Counted from the first letter of the stretch, positions 16,877 to 25,939 are shown. The stretch is 55,027 nucleotides of DNA from Lachnospiraceae bacterium (GCA_015057435.1 SVEJ01000019.1:1-55027); one strand, 5' to 3'. Program-made: numbers and translations. The notes: generated by a model from the sequence alone, not told the origin.

Positions 16877-17911
16877 TTATATTCCTATCCATTCACAAAA
16901 TGCATCACCTGCACTTGCCAATACATTTCCTGCTTTTTCTGCCTTATCCATAAGCCATTCTGCACCATCACACACCGCATCGGCTGCCCATTCACCAACA
17001 TCTTTTCCGGTAAAGTATTCGACTGCTGTGTTTACACCCCATACAACACCACCGGCTACTGCTGCTACTGCCACTGCTGGTGCTGCCACGCCTAATGCAA
17101 CTGCTCCTGCAGTTACTGCTGCTGTTGCTGCAATGCCCATTCCTACATCTACTGCCGTTTCTACAGCTGTTTCACCCCAAAATCTAGCATTCGCCATTGT
17201 TCCAAATTCATCATAATTATCCATGCCGTTGTCGACAATTGCCACTGCCCATTGTGCACCAACTGCTAAATTTTTTCCAACACTATCGCCAAATTTGTAT
17301 CCACTTGCTATTTCTTTCCATGCCGCTTTCGCAGCCTCTCTTGATGAAGTTCCTATTGCAATAGACGTTAATCCGGCATTCACTGCATCATCAACCCCTA
17401 AACCAAATAATAAACTCCTCAAATCTTTTGGATTTGGAGAATATGCATTATCTAACAATTCACCAAACAACCCTACACCACCAACTGCTGCATTAAAATA
17501 CTCACCAGACACCAGATCATTCACCATTGAAGCATATTGTCCGGTTATTCCAAATTTTGATAGAATTTCCCACGCACCTTCGCCCCAATCTACATCTCTA
17601 CCATCTCCATTCGGATTCCTAACGGTAGTTGAACCATGTACAACTCCCGATATTTTCTGCTCTGTAACTTTATACAAAAATGCAATCGCTTCTATCGTTT
17701 GTCCTATGGTTTTAATATCCTTAATCTGCTCGTCTACATTATTAATTACCGTATTAATTGTATTGGTAACATTGCCAAATCCACTCATTCCTGCCAGATT
17801 TGATTTTACTTTCTTCAAGCGATCATTACAATCATCTACTGTTTTCTTCATGCTTTCATAAGTTCTGCCTTCATCCGCAATCTTTTCCCATCTTACCACA
17901 AAATCACTCAT
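16877..17911 (-). CDS. T7SS effector with Ala/Gly-rich hydrophobic C-terminal region
   Basis: About 344 residues from the ATG at 17911, supported by GGGAGTG upstream. An in-frame ATG at 17965 lies inside the upstream gene. The first ~95 residues are the shared module (hinge NLAGMSGFG, ending FLYKVTEQKI, a YxxxE). The middle is globular and unassigned (DWGEGAWEILSKFGITGQYA). The C-terminal third contains an almost uninterrupted Ala/Val/Gly run near 265-300 that could insert in membranes. I infer a membrane-acting toxin. Operon with the DUF3592-like protein before it and DUF4176 after it. Confidence 0.7.
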   Translation of the reverse strand: MSDFVVRWEKIADEGRTYESMKKTVDDCNDRLKKVKSNLAGMSGFGNVTNTINTVINNVDEQIKDIKTIGQTIEAIAFLYKVTEQKISGVVHGSTTVRNPNGDGRDVDWGEGAWEILSKFGITGQYASMVNDLVSGEYFNAAVGGVGLFGELLDNAYSPNPKDLRSLLFGLGVDDAVNAGLTSIAIGTSSREAAKAAWKEIASGYKFGDSVGKNLAVGAQWAVAIVDNGMDNYDEFGTMANARFWGETAVETAVDVGMGIAATAAVTAGAVALGVAAPAVAVAAVAGGVVWGVNTAVEYFTGKDVGEWAADAVCDGAEWLMDKAEKAGNVLASAGDAFCEWIGI

Positions 17912-17936
17912 ATTCTCACTCCCATCTTTTATCAAT

Positions 17937-18371
17937 TCATTGTTGTGTATGATATGTAATACCAAAAAACAATTTCATTAGTTTTAAGCTACAAACACAA
18001 CATATTATACCTATCACAAACTGTATGACACTTCCTAACCTCGAGGAAACTCTTCTCGATTGCGTTTCTGCATCTACCGAAATAGTATAAGTATCACCTT
18101 CCGACAAACCTTCTCGATTTGATATGTTTCCTTCTGTCTGTATTTCCCCATTCAAATCAACCCATTCAATATCCTTTTTAGGACCTCCCGGATTATGTGT
18201 ATGCACATTATGATGAGCTTCGTAAGTATCAGTTACTACTGCTTCAATCTCAACTGTTTCTGCAAATAAATCAGTTATTTTTAACATAAACGCCAATCCT
18301 ATTAAAAGCAGAAAACATAAGCCCAAAAATCCCATCTTTTCACTTTTTATTTTATATTTATCTAACTTCAA
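17937..18371 (-). CDS. Two-TM membrane protein, DUF3592-like
   Basis: 144 residues: TM near 13-33, an exposed beta-rich domain (VEIEAVVTDTYEAHHNV ... GDTYTISVD), then TM near 115-137. This topology and the 'variant of conversion of V-x-V-T' start are typical of DUF3592-like proteins. First gene behind promoter (d). The start is a TTG with AAGGAAG about 11 bases upstream. The next ATG would remove part of the N-terminus. Possibly immunity for the effectors that follow (inference). Confidence 0.68.
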   Translation of the reverse strand: MKLDKYKIKSEKMGFLGLCFLLLIGLAFMLKITDLFAETVEIEAVVTDTYEAHHNVHTHNPGGPKKDIEWVDLNGEIQTEGNISNREGLSEGDTYTISVDAETQSRRVSSRLGSVIQFVIGIICCVCSLKLMKLFFGITYHTQQ

Positions 18372-18412
18372 GTCAATACATACTTCCTTCCACTCTTACT
18401 TAATACTCATTA

Positions 18413-18500
18413 ACTATAACATATTTTTTGTAAAATGTTCACTTTGAGGATGAATAACCAGTTTTTTGGATGAATAACCAGTTTTCAAATAAATAACCAT
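18413..18500 (-). promoter_or_regulatory. LytTR-type direct-repeat operator and promoter (d)
   Basis: Exact units lie at 18448-18461 and 18468-18481, and a degenerate third unit (AAATAAATAACCAT, 10 of 14 matching) at 18487-18500. Downstream in transcription: a six-base gap, -35 TGAACA (18436-18441), 17 bp, -10 TATAGT (18413-18418). It drives 18371-14664. Confidence 0.82.
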
Positions 18501-18544
18501 ATTTACACTCACCTATCCTCAGCCTTTTACTCATCGATTCTCTC

Positions 18545-18594
18545 ACAAAAAAGGGTATGCAAGCAATCTGCTACTTACATACCTTTCTTTTTAC
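18545..18594 (-). terminator. Terminator of the decayed segment, GGTATG type
   Basis: Minus strand: an imperfect stem of about 11 bp (GGTATGTAAG against CTTGCATACC), then TTTTTT. Its sequence is clearly related to the terminator at 25940-25988, which also lies just upstream of a LytTR-type operator. Confidence 0.7.
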
Positions 18595-18746
18595 TCTACC
18601 AATTCACATCTCAATAATTTTTTAATATCCCGCTCTGCTTCATCAAAGTAATTCTGCTTACTTCCCAAAGCGCTACCGAACCTCCTGTTTCACCTCCTGG
18701 AGATAATGCAAAACCACCAATTCCTCCTGGATAAAGCGTACTAAGC
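18591..18746 (-). pseudogene. Decayed coding remnant
   Basis: Two overlapping minus-strand frames look protein-like but neither is a whole gene. One reads LYPGGIGGFALSPGGETGG... and stops at 18611. The other, shifted, reads FGSALGSKQNYFDEAERDI... and stops at 18591. Together they suggest the frameshifted 3' end of a lost gene, perhaps an old effector tail, ended by the terminator at 18545-18594. Confidence 0.35.
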
Positions 18747-18854
18747 AATTATGATATTGGAACATTTTCTAACTTGCAATGCATGTATTATCAAAAATAT
18801 AACAAACATAACCGAACTCATGATTTTAACATCTTCTAATTTTTCATTATTCAT
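18741..18854 (-). CDS. Small hydrophobic ORF
   Basis: 37 codons starting MNNEKLEDVKIMSSVMFVIF, with a ribosome binding site (GGAAG, 6 bases) and one potential membrane segment. It ends where the decayed remnant begins, so it may be the 5' part of a broken gene or a real small membrane protein. From 18855 to 19009 I see no gene, only a weak hairpin around 18919-18946 (AAGGGG against CCCCTT). Confidence 0.35.
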   Translation of the reverse strand: MNNEKLEDVKIMSSVMFVIFLIIHALQVRKCSNIIIA

Positions 18855-19009
18855 ATTTTTCTTCCTTTTCATCTAGGCAGTTCATCAAATAACAACATAC
18901 ATCTTACGCATCATGCACAAAGGGGAAACCGCATGCTCCCCCCTTCTTAGTTACAGCTATAAATCAAAACAAACGTCACATAGTGATTAAAAAGTACAAA
19001 CTATAAACG

Positions 19010-19046
19010 TTTACAAAGAAAAGGGAAGTCTTACACTTCCCCTTTG
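19010..19046 (-). terminator. Terminator of the RHS operon
   Basis: Minus strand: AAGGGGAAG, seven-base loop, CTTCCCTTT then TCTTTG. It lies 22 bases after the stop of 19068-19748. Confidence 0.7.
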
Positions 19047-19067
19047 TAATAATCATCCATGCGTCTA

Positions 19068-19748
19068 TTATTCCTTGATGTCCATGTTCATCGCATCCCT
19101 TTGAGTCTTTAAATCTTCGATAAACCAAAAATAGTAGGTTTTATCATTGGCAGTAAATTCGATTACTTTATCAACAGATTGTCCATCGACAGTCATGTTC
19201 TTTACCTGCTCGCTAACCGATAGACCCCATGCCGGAAGAACACCATATACTTCGCGTATATTGAGAATATCCTTATATAAGTGGCTTGTACTATAACCCA
19301 GATCAGAGCGCACAGTTTGTATCCAACCATAAGAAGTAGATAACATGTCGTGATTGCTATTGCAAACACGACGCCCCACATAACTGACTGTGTCATTCTC
19401 ATTTACTACAAATTCGTAACAAATAATAGTTGGAAACTTATACTTTGCTAAAACAGTTTCTTGTTGAAAGAACACAGCAGAATAATTATCAATCCTCGTC
19501 TGGTATATTATCTCCCCGTCTTTATAACTAGAATCATTCTTTGTGACAATCGGAAGCGCATCTTCCACGGAATCAAATGATAACCTGTTTAATATATCCT
19601 TTTCGTATTCTGAGCCACCCGAATTGTCACTGACTATCATATTACTTGAATCATAAACATCAGTATCTTTATTTTGAATTAAAATACTTAATCCCAAAAT
19701 AAGAATTGTGACAACAAGACATATCAATAAAATTATTCTTTTTTTCAT
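19068..19748 (-). CDS. Single-pass membrane protein, candidate immunity protein (paralogue 2)
   Basis: About 226 residues from the ATG at 19748, where GGAGG lies upstream. The longer frame from 19844 would overlap the upstream gene. N-terminal TM (about 2-25), then an exposed domain ending TFANDKTYYFWFIEDLKTQ-like (actual: FTANDKTYYFWFIEDLKTQ). Clearly a paralogue of 20219-20890: they share the VREVYGVLPAWG-like segment and the whole C-terminus, and the DNA match runs past the stop. No family recognised. The place after the RHS toxin suggests immunity. Confidence 0.7.
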   Translation of the reverse strand: MKKRIILLICLVVTILILGLSILIQNKDTDVYDSSNMIVSDNSGGSEYEKDILNRLSFDSVEDALPIVTKNDSSYKDGEIIYQTRIDNYSAVFFQQETVLAKYKFPTIICYEFVVNENDTVSYVGRRVCNSNHDMLSTSYGWIQTVRSDLGYSTSHLYKDILNIREVYGVLPAWGLSVSEQVKNMTVDGQSVDKVIEFTANDKTYYFWFIEDLKTQRDAMNMDIKE

Positions 19749-19780
19749 GAACATCCTCCTTTTTATCGCTAATTGGTGCA

Positions 19781-20182
19781 TTAAAAATACAGTGCTATTA
19801 TTCCACCAATAATAAAGATAAGGAAAAATGATATTACTATCCATAGAAAAATCTCAGGAAAAGTAATCTTTTTATTGCTGTCTTCTATCCAATAATATTT
19901 ATCCCATCTGGGTACATATAGCAATGAAATACTATCACCCTTTTGATATTGTTGACATTTATAATTTGTCGTAGTCACTTTACATCTAGAGTTTCCCTTG
20001 TTATCTTTAACATTAACGTCCATAGAATATCGATTCGGGCGTCCTATTATTGTTTTTATCCTTATAATCTCTCCGTTATGCAACACGCCTTCTTCATTTT
20101 GAATGTTTTTGACTTTTTTATTCCAAATCAACACAAATGAACTTATCAAAACGCCGAAAAAAGCGATAATAATTAGATTCAT
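19781..20182 (-). CDS. Two-TM protein, DUF3592-like
   Basis: 133 residues, TM near 3-20 and 105-130, with an exposed beta domain (KTIIGRPNRYSMDVNVKDNK ... GDSISLLYVPRWDKYYW) between them. This is the DUF3592-type layout. It lies between the two duplicated membrane proteins in the RHS operon. Function unknown. Third small membrane protein of this layout in the locus (others at 17937 and 36972), each in an effector operon. Confidence 0.65.
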   Translation of the reverse strand: MNLIIIAFFGVLISSFVLIWNKKVKNIQNEEGVLHNGEIIRIKTIIGRPNRYSMDVNVKDNKGNSRCKVTTTNYKCQQYQKGDSISLLYVPRWDKYYWIEDSNKKITFPEIFLWIVISFFLIFIIGGIIALYF

Positions 20183-20218
20183 GCCAAATCTCCTTTGTAA
20201 TAATTATCCATCCGTCTA

Positions 20219-20890
20219 TTATTCCTTGATGTCCATGTTCGTCGCGTCATTCTGCGTCTTTAGATCTTCGATAAACCAAAAATAATAGGTTTTATCATTG
20301 GCAGTAAATTCAATTACTTTATCAGCAGATTGTCCATCAATGGTCATGGTTTTTACTCGTTCATCATCTGAAACGCCCCATGCCGGAAGAACACCATATA
20401 TTTCACGAGGTTTAACATATCTGTTGTATCCCTTTTTTGTACTATTACTAATATCCGCTCGTACAGTTGTTTCCCAATCATATTCACTAGATATGAATTC
20501 ACCTGCAAAATGACTGGTACGAAGGCCTACATAACGATATGTTCCGTTATCGTTAGCAATAAATTCATATCCGGTTATAGAATAACTGACCGTCTTTCCT
20601 TGTTTCCATTCTTCCTGTGTAAAAATAATTCCTAGTTTCTCGTAATGGTTTTTATAGAAATAATTACTAATAATATCTTTATTTTCTTCTAAGACCTTGT
20701 CGACACCTGCCTCTAAGTTCTTAAACTCTATGTTATTTAATTTCCCTTTTTCATAAGTACTAGTAGTAGAATTATTGCCCAGAATCAAATTGTTGGGATC
20801 ATAAATGCCTGTTCCCATAAAAACCACAGCAATTCCGATACCTATTAATAACATAAGAACAACGAGTATAAATATTGACCTTCTTTTCAT
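20219..20890 (-). CDS. Single-pass membrane protein, candidate immunity protein (paralogue 1)
   Basis: 223 residues; TM near 5-27, then an exposed domain with REIYGVLPAWGVSDDERVK and FTANDKTYYFWFIEDLKTQ. Paralogue of 19068-19748. The start ATG has AAAGGAG upstream and lies 12 bases after the RHS gene stop. Direct adjacency to the RHS toxin makes it the best immunity candidate (inference). Confidence 0.72.
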   Translation of the reverse strand: MKRRSIFILVVLMLLIGIGIAVVFMGTGIYDPNNLILGNNSTTSTYEKGKLNNIEFKNLEAGVDKVLEENKDIISNYFYKNHYEKLGIIFTQEEWKQGKTVSYSITGYEFIANDNGTYRYVGLRTSHFAGEFISSEYDWETTVRADISNSTKKGYNRYVKPREIYGVLPAWGVSDDERVKTMTIDGQSADKVIEFTANDKTYYFWFIEDLKTQNDATNMDIKE

Positions 20891-20902
20891 GTGAATCTCC
20901 TT

Positions 20903-23900
20903 TTAACCAAAAACCGGGCATACACCATTATTCATCCAATTCATATACTGCTGACATATTATGCTAGGATCCATTCCCATACTCATTGCACATAGCAAAT
21001 AAGCAGCAAAAGCAATTGCATATGCGTATCCCGTCTTGATATAAAGTCCTGCACTTCCTGTAGTTGTAACATTTCCGTCTTTTGTAGTCATATGACCACC
21101 AACTTTTATATTGGAACCTGGGTTTACACCTCCGCTCACATCAATGCCGACAGAATCATCACCCCAACCTACATTATAGCTTGAACCTTGTGCCACCCAG
21201 TCTCCCGAGTTAAACCCTTGATTTGATGAATAATTGTAATTAAATTTTCCTATATCTATTCCTATATTAGTATCAAAAGCAACCCCATCCTCACCGACTG
21301 TTATACCAATTGAAATAGGAAGACCAAATTTATTGCCATTTCCAGCATCGTAACTTGGAATATTTATACTATATTGTGAAGAAATATTCATTCCTCCTCT
21401 TGTATTATATTCTGTAACAATATTGGTTTGTACTACTTCTCCAGTATACTTATCATTTGACGTTGTGGTGCTAGTCGTCGTCCCCCAATAGGCGATACCT
21501 GCCGTTTCACCAGAAGTTGTGCTATCAGTATATTGTTCACTATAGATATTAGTATTCCACCAATTTTGAACATCTTCTCCCGAAGGGAACCTACCATCCA
21601 AATCAACGAAATCCAAAGGTCTATTCCAACAATAGCCATAATGATTCAATGTAAATGGAGCAATAACAAATCCGGATATTTTATCTTCACTAATAAATCT
21701 GCCAAGATGAGCATTATATCTTCTTGCTTGAGCATAATACATACCACCAACTTCGTCCATTTGATACCCTGCAAATGCGAATGGCTGTTCTCTATCAGAT
21801 AACACATCATTACTCACACCAAATTCATCATATATATAATTATTTTCGAGAACTCCCTTATGATTGGTTGTTCCCACGATGCTACCTAAGGAATCATGCA
21901 AAAGGAAGGAGCTCTTCTCATCTTCGTGTACAGATAACAGATTAGAATCCCAAAAATAATCTTGAATCTTTCCACTGATTCGGTCACAAGATTGCAAGAG
22001 ATTATTATAATTCCTCGTCCAATCAGATGTATAATGCATGTCTGTTTCTACCGGACTATCTACCGAAATAAATGTGTCCAGATCTTGATTGTCACTTGTT
22101 ACATATGGCTTATAAATCGTTTGACTTACTCTCTGACCAACACCATTATACTCATAACTTGCCATTTTAACAAGGTTATTGGTCAATTCATAAGATGCTC
22201 TCATTTGATTGGTATTATCAAAATCAAATTTCTTTACAAGTTGGCCTGATTGCATTACCGCAAGCAAGTTTCCACGTCGATCATAATTATATGTTTTTTC
22301 ATTCTGCAACCAATCATTGTCTACTTCTGAAATAAGTTGATTATTCTTATTATATGTGTATTGAGTATGTTTTACATTTTCAGCAGAATAATCATGTTTC
22401 TCAATTCTGTTACCAAAATTATCATACGTGTAAGAACGTAATATTGCTTCATCTTGGTATACCTTGGTAAGTTGATTAAGCGCATCATATTCGTATTCAA
22501 AACTGTTGTTATTATCGATTTGTCCATTCACTATACGAGTTGTATGAATTTTGTTTCCTGCAGCATCATAACCAAAAGAATATCCCTCTGAGATATCACT
22601 ACCTTCATGCATTAACTTTTCTACTCTTCCTAGTGAATTATAGATATATGATGTATGTATACCATTTGGTAAAATCTTTTCGGTTAATCTTCCGGAAGTG
22701 TTATACATATATCTAGTGGTATTATTCCCCTCTAACAATTCTTTTAAGCGACCCATCTCATCATATTCGTAATGTACAACTGCTCCATCCGGATAGATAA
22801 TATCAGTAGGATTCAATTCTCTTCCCCATTGATAATGAATCGTTTTTCCGTCAGGATTGTTTATAGAAAGAGGTCTTCCAATGGAATCAACTTCAATTGT
22901 CGTCTTCCCAATCCAATCAGTTACTTCTTTTAGATGACGTAGTGCATCATATTTATATGACACAGTTTTTCCATCATGGAAAGTGACATCCGTAAGATTA
23001 CCAACCTGATCATATAAGAAAGCGGTATGGTAACCGTCTCTATCAATTTTTTCTGTAAGTAATCCGCGCTTGTTATATTGATAAAACTCCTGATTACCAA
23101 GAGGATCTGTCATAGATGCCACTTTACCCATTTTATTCCATTCGTACGTTGTAACCTTCGTGTCATCCAAACTTCCTAGTTGTTCAATCTTGCATAATCT
23201 ATTCATGCAATCGTATTCGTAACGAGTTTCATTATCTAATGCGTCTTTTACTTTTAGTAAATTTCCATTAGGCGAATATTCATATAACGTTTCGTTATTT
23301 CTTTCGTCTATTTTTCTAATAACATTATTCGCTTTATCATATTCATATCTTCTTATTCCACCTGCTGCATCTGTTCGTTGAATAAGACGATTTAATTTGT
23401 CATACTGATAGTCATAAGATTGTCCTAAGCTAGTCGTCTCCTTAATTATATTGCCAACAGCATCATAAGAAATGTCTATTGTTGAATTATCAACTTTGGT
23501 AATGGATATTATTCTACCTAATGAATCATAGTCATATGTTTCCTTTGTATTATTAGGGTATGTAACCTGTGCTAATAATCCGCCTAGAAGATAGGTATAT
23601 TTTTTAACATTTCCCATTGGGTCCGTCGCACTGGTTTTCCTTCCCATATCATCATATGTGTAAGTATATTCATTTCCCATAGGATCGATAATCTTTACCA
23701 GGTTTCCATTACTGTTATATTGATACGTTGTTTTGCTTCCATCAGCAAGTATTTCAGAGGTTTTGTGATTATGTGCATCATATGTGTAACATGTCTTATT
23801 ACCTTCCTGATCAATTACGGAAATCACATTACCGTTTCCATCATATTCTAATTGTGTTTGAATTTCTCCATTTATAGATGTTTCACACAATCGATTATTT

Positions 23901-25816
23901 TGATTATATAAATATCCAAGTACCGTTCCATCAGGATTGGTTTGCGAAGCAAGGTTCCACATACTATCATAGGTATAGTTTGTTTCATATCCCTCTTTGT
24001 CAATAAAAGATTCTAATTTATTAAGATCATTATAATTTTGTTTTATAACATATCCATCAAAATCAATTATTTCTGACACTTTTCCTATTTCATTATAAGT
24101 ATATTGTTTTTTCGCACCAATCGGATTGGTAATACAAGTAATAAGATTTGCAGAATTATACTCATAACTTGTTTTATTACCATTCGGATCCGTAGTTTCA
24201 ACAACACGACCAGCTTCATCATACAAATAATGCGTTTCGTTTTGTAACGCATCAACAATTTTGACCACATTACCAAAATCATCATAAAATAGATGTTTGA
24301 TATTGTTCCCATCTTCTTCTATGCAAATAACACGACCGTTTTCATCATATGACATTTTACTTGATGTACCATCCGCATTGACAGCTTGTAATAAATTTCC
24401 TTTTTTATCATATGTATTTTGTAGTATTTTTATTCCGTTCATCGTTACACACAATAACTTGTTATCACTATTATATGTATAATTATACTTTACTTCTGAC
24501 GAATAATATTCCTGTGTGATATTTCCATGGTTGTCATATGAATAATTACAAACATTTCCGTTCCGATCAACTTTTCTCGTTATTTGATTTTTGCTATTAT
24601 ATTCAAAATGCTCAGAGGTACCATCTTCATATATGATATCTGTATTTCGCAACTTTTCATCCTGTACATATGTTATTCTACTACCATTTCTTTCAACAAG
24701 TGTAGTTCGATGTGTGCGATTATCATATTCAAAAAACATACTACTACCATCAGGGAAATCTTGCTGATACACCTGATTATTACTTGTGTAGTGGTTTTTG
24801 ACCAATAAAGTATCCTTAACATTTCTAATTTCATTGATCAAGCCTTTTTCCGAATAATTATATGTCAGTTTATTTCCCTCTGGCAATATAACTTCTCCTA
24901 ACATATCACCTTTATATGATAAAACGACTTTTTGATCACTGTTATGAACACTTACCAATTTCCCATTATCGTATAAGTAAGAAAGGCTATATCCATTATC
25001 ATTTTTTGCTTCTTCTAACAAATTGGTTTTTGTATTGTAGCAAAAAGAAATGCCCCTTCCATTAGAATTTTCTTGACGAACTAATTTACCTAGCTCATCA
25101 AAAATGTAATGTGTTCCATCTAATGTGTGTAGCTTGTAAACACCATCCACAACCTCCAACTTTTCTAAAACACCATTTTGGCCAACATACTTTCCATCCT
25201 CTTCAAAAAAGACTTTTTGTTGTCCATCTCCCATACGCAAGATTAAGTTTTCATTATCTTTTGCCTTTTCTAAAGATATTTCGTAGTTATGAACAAAACC
25301 TGTACCTAAAACGCCTATACGCGAATCAAATGCATTGTAAAATCTTCTGAATGATAGGGGAATCTCTCCATCTACCGCTATATCTGTATGCTCATAAATA
25401 AAATTACCTGTTGCGAGATTAACCGGATCTTCAGACATTGGACATGTTTTGTCATTTTCTCCATACTTTTCTCCGTTAAACAAATCATCAAAAAAATCCG
25501 AAACATCATCAATTAATTCTTTGATTTTTTTCTTTGCATCGTCTTTTCCACAAATGTTTTTTTCTGCTTTCTTGTATAAAGAAATAGTTTCAGATAAACA
25601 TTCATTAAGTTTATCTGCTGCTTCAGAATTATCTTCCAATTGACTAGAAACTTTTTTCAATGAAGCAATTATAGTTTGAAATGACCCACTAGATAATGCA
25701 GACGAAGACGCAATACGATTAACTTTTTGCATCTCTCGTTTCAACTCTTTAACTGCATTTTTCTGTTCGGGTACGATTTTGCTCATCTCGTTAAGGTTAA
25801 TTTTAAACTCGCTCAT
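20903..25816 (-). CDS. RHS-repeat polymorphic toxin with T7SS export module
   Basis: 1637 residues. Residues 1-95 are the shared T7SS module (hinge SSALSSGSF, LYKKAEKNI). A DUF6531-type entry (DPVNLATGNF) lies near 125-140, then many YD repeats (GxxxxYxYDxxGxL pattern) form the beta-cage to about 1330. The RHS core end (YDEFGVSND, GYQMDEVGGMYYAQARRYN, GRFISED) precedes the boundary motif near residue 1405. The last ~230 residues are a unique tip with Gly/Asn-rich beta-like sequence and a hydrophobic stretch AYAIAFAAYLLCAMSM near 1595-1612. Tip activity unknown. In other RHS toxins the cage encloses the tip. Promoter (e) drives it with three small membrane-protein genes downstream. Confidence 0.9.
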   Translation of the reverse strand: MSEFKINLNEMSKIVPEQKNAVKELKREMQKVNRIASSSALSSGSFQTIIASLKKVSSQLEDNSEAADKLNECLSETISLYKKAEKNICGKDDAKKKIKELIDDVSDFFDDLFNGEKYGENDKTCPMSEDPVNLATGNFIYEHTDIAVDGEIPLSFRRFYNAFDSRIGVLGTGFVHNYEISLEKAKDNENLILRMGDGQQKVFFEEDGKYVGQNGVLEKLEVVDGVYKLHTLDGTHYIFDELGKLVRQENSNGRGISFCYNTKTNLLEEAKNDNGYSLSYLYDNGKLVSVHNSDQKVVLSYKGDMLGEVILPEGNKLTYNYSEKGLINEIRNVKDTLLVKNHYTSNNQVYQQDFPDGSSMFFEYDNRTHRTTLVERNGSRITYVQDEKLRNTDIIYEDGTSEHFEYNSKNQITRKVDRNGNVCNYSYDNHGNITQEYYSSEVKYNYTYNSDNKLLCVTMNGIKILQNTYDKKGNLLQAVNADGTSSKMSYDENGRVICIEEDGNNIKHLFYDDFGNVVKIVDALQNETHYLYDEAGRVVETTDPNGNKTSYEYNSANLITCITNPIGAKKQYTYNEIGKVSEIIDFDGYVIKQNYNDLNKLESFIDKEGYETNYTYDSMWNLASQTNPDGTVLGYLYNQNNRLCETSINGEIQTQLEYDGNGNVISVIDQEGNKTCYTYDAHNHKTSEILADGSKTTYQYNSNGNLVKIIDPMGNEYTYTYDDMGRKTSATDPMGNVKKYTYLLGGLLAQVTYPNNTKETYDYDSLGRIISITKVDNSTIDISYDAVGNIIKETTSLGQSYDYQYDKLNRLIQRTDAAGGIRRYEYDKANNVIRKIDERNNETLYEYSPNGNLLKVKDALDNETRYEYDCMNRLCKIEQLGSLDDTKVTTYEWNKMGKVASMTDPLGNQEFYQYNKRGLLTEKIDRDGYHTAFLYDQVGNLTDVTFHDGKTVSYKYDALRHLKEVTDWIGKTTIEVDSIGRPLSINNPDGKTIHYQWGRELNPTDIIYPDGAVVHYEYDEMGRLKELLEGNNTTRYMYNTSGRLTEKILPNGIHTSYIYNSLGRVEKLMHEGSDISEGYSFGYDAAGNKIHTTRIVNGQIDNNNSFEYEYDALNQLTKVYQDEAILRSYTYDNFGNRIEKHDYSAENVKHTQYTYNKNNQLISEVDNDWLQNEKTYNYDRRGNLLAVMQSGQLVKKFDFDNTNQMRASYELTNNLVKMASYEYNGVGQRVSQTIYKPYVTSDNQDLDTFISVDSPVETDMHYTSDWTRNYNNLLQSCDRISGKIQDYFWDSNLLSVHEDEKSSFLLHDSLGSIVGTTNHKGVLENNYIYDEFGVSNDVLSDREQPFAFAGYQMDEVGGMYYAQARRYNAHLGRFISEDKISGFVIAPFTLNHYGYCWNRPLDFVDLDGRFPSGEDVQNWWNTNIYSEQYTDSTTSGETAGIAYWGTTTSTTTSNDKYTGEVVQTNIVTEYNTRGGMNISSQYSINIPSYDAGNGNKFGLPISIGITVGEDGVAFDTNIGIDIGKFNYNYSSNQGFNSGDWVAQGSSYNVGWGDDSVGIDVSGGVNPGSNIKVGGHMTTKDGNVTTTGSAGLYIKTGYAYAIAFAAYLLCAMSMGMDPSIICQQYMNWMNNGVCPVFG

Positions 25817-25844
25817 ATTTTACCTCCTCAAGAACTTTTTAATT

Positions 25845-25914
25845 ATTATATTCTATTTTTTGAACAACTTATTATTTTTCGGATGAATAACCAGTTTTTT
25901 GGATGAATAACCAA
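25845..25914 (-). promoter_or_regulatory. LytTR-type direct-repeat operator and promoter (e)
   Basis: Units at 25881-25894 (exact) and 25901-25914 (last base G to A), period 20 bp. Then six bases, TAATAA (25869-25874) as a poor -35, 18 bp and TATAAT (25845-25850). It drives the RHS operon. Confidence 0.78.
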
Positions 25915-25939
25915 TTTCTCATTTTAACCAATCCTCTTC

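Noticed and set aside
17223-17861. Plus-strand frame of 212 codons
   Set aside because: Antisense to the effector at 16877-17911, low-complexity Ala/Ser/Pro sequence.
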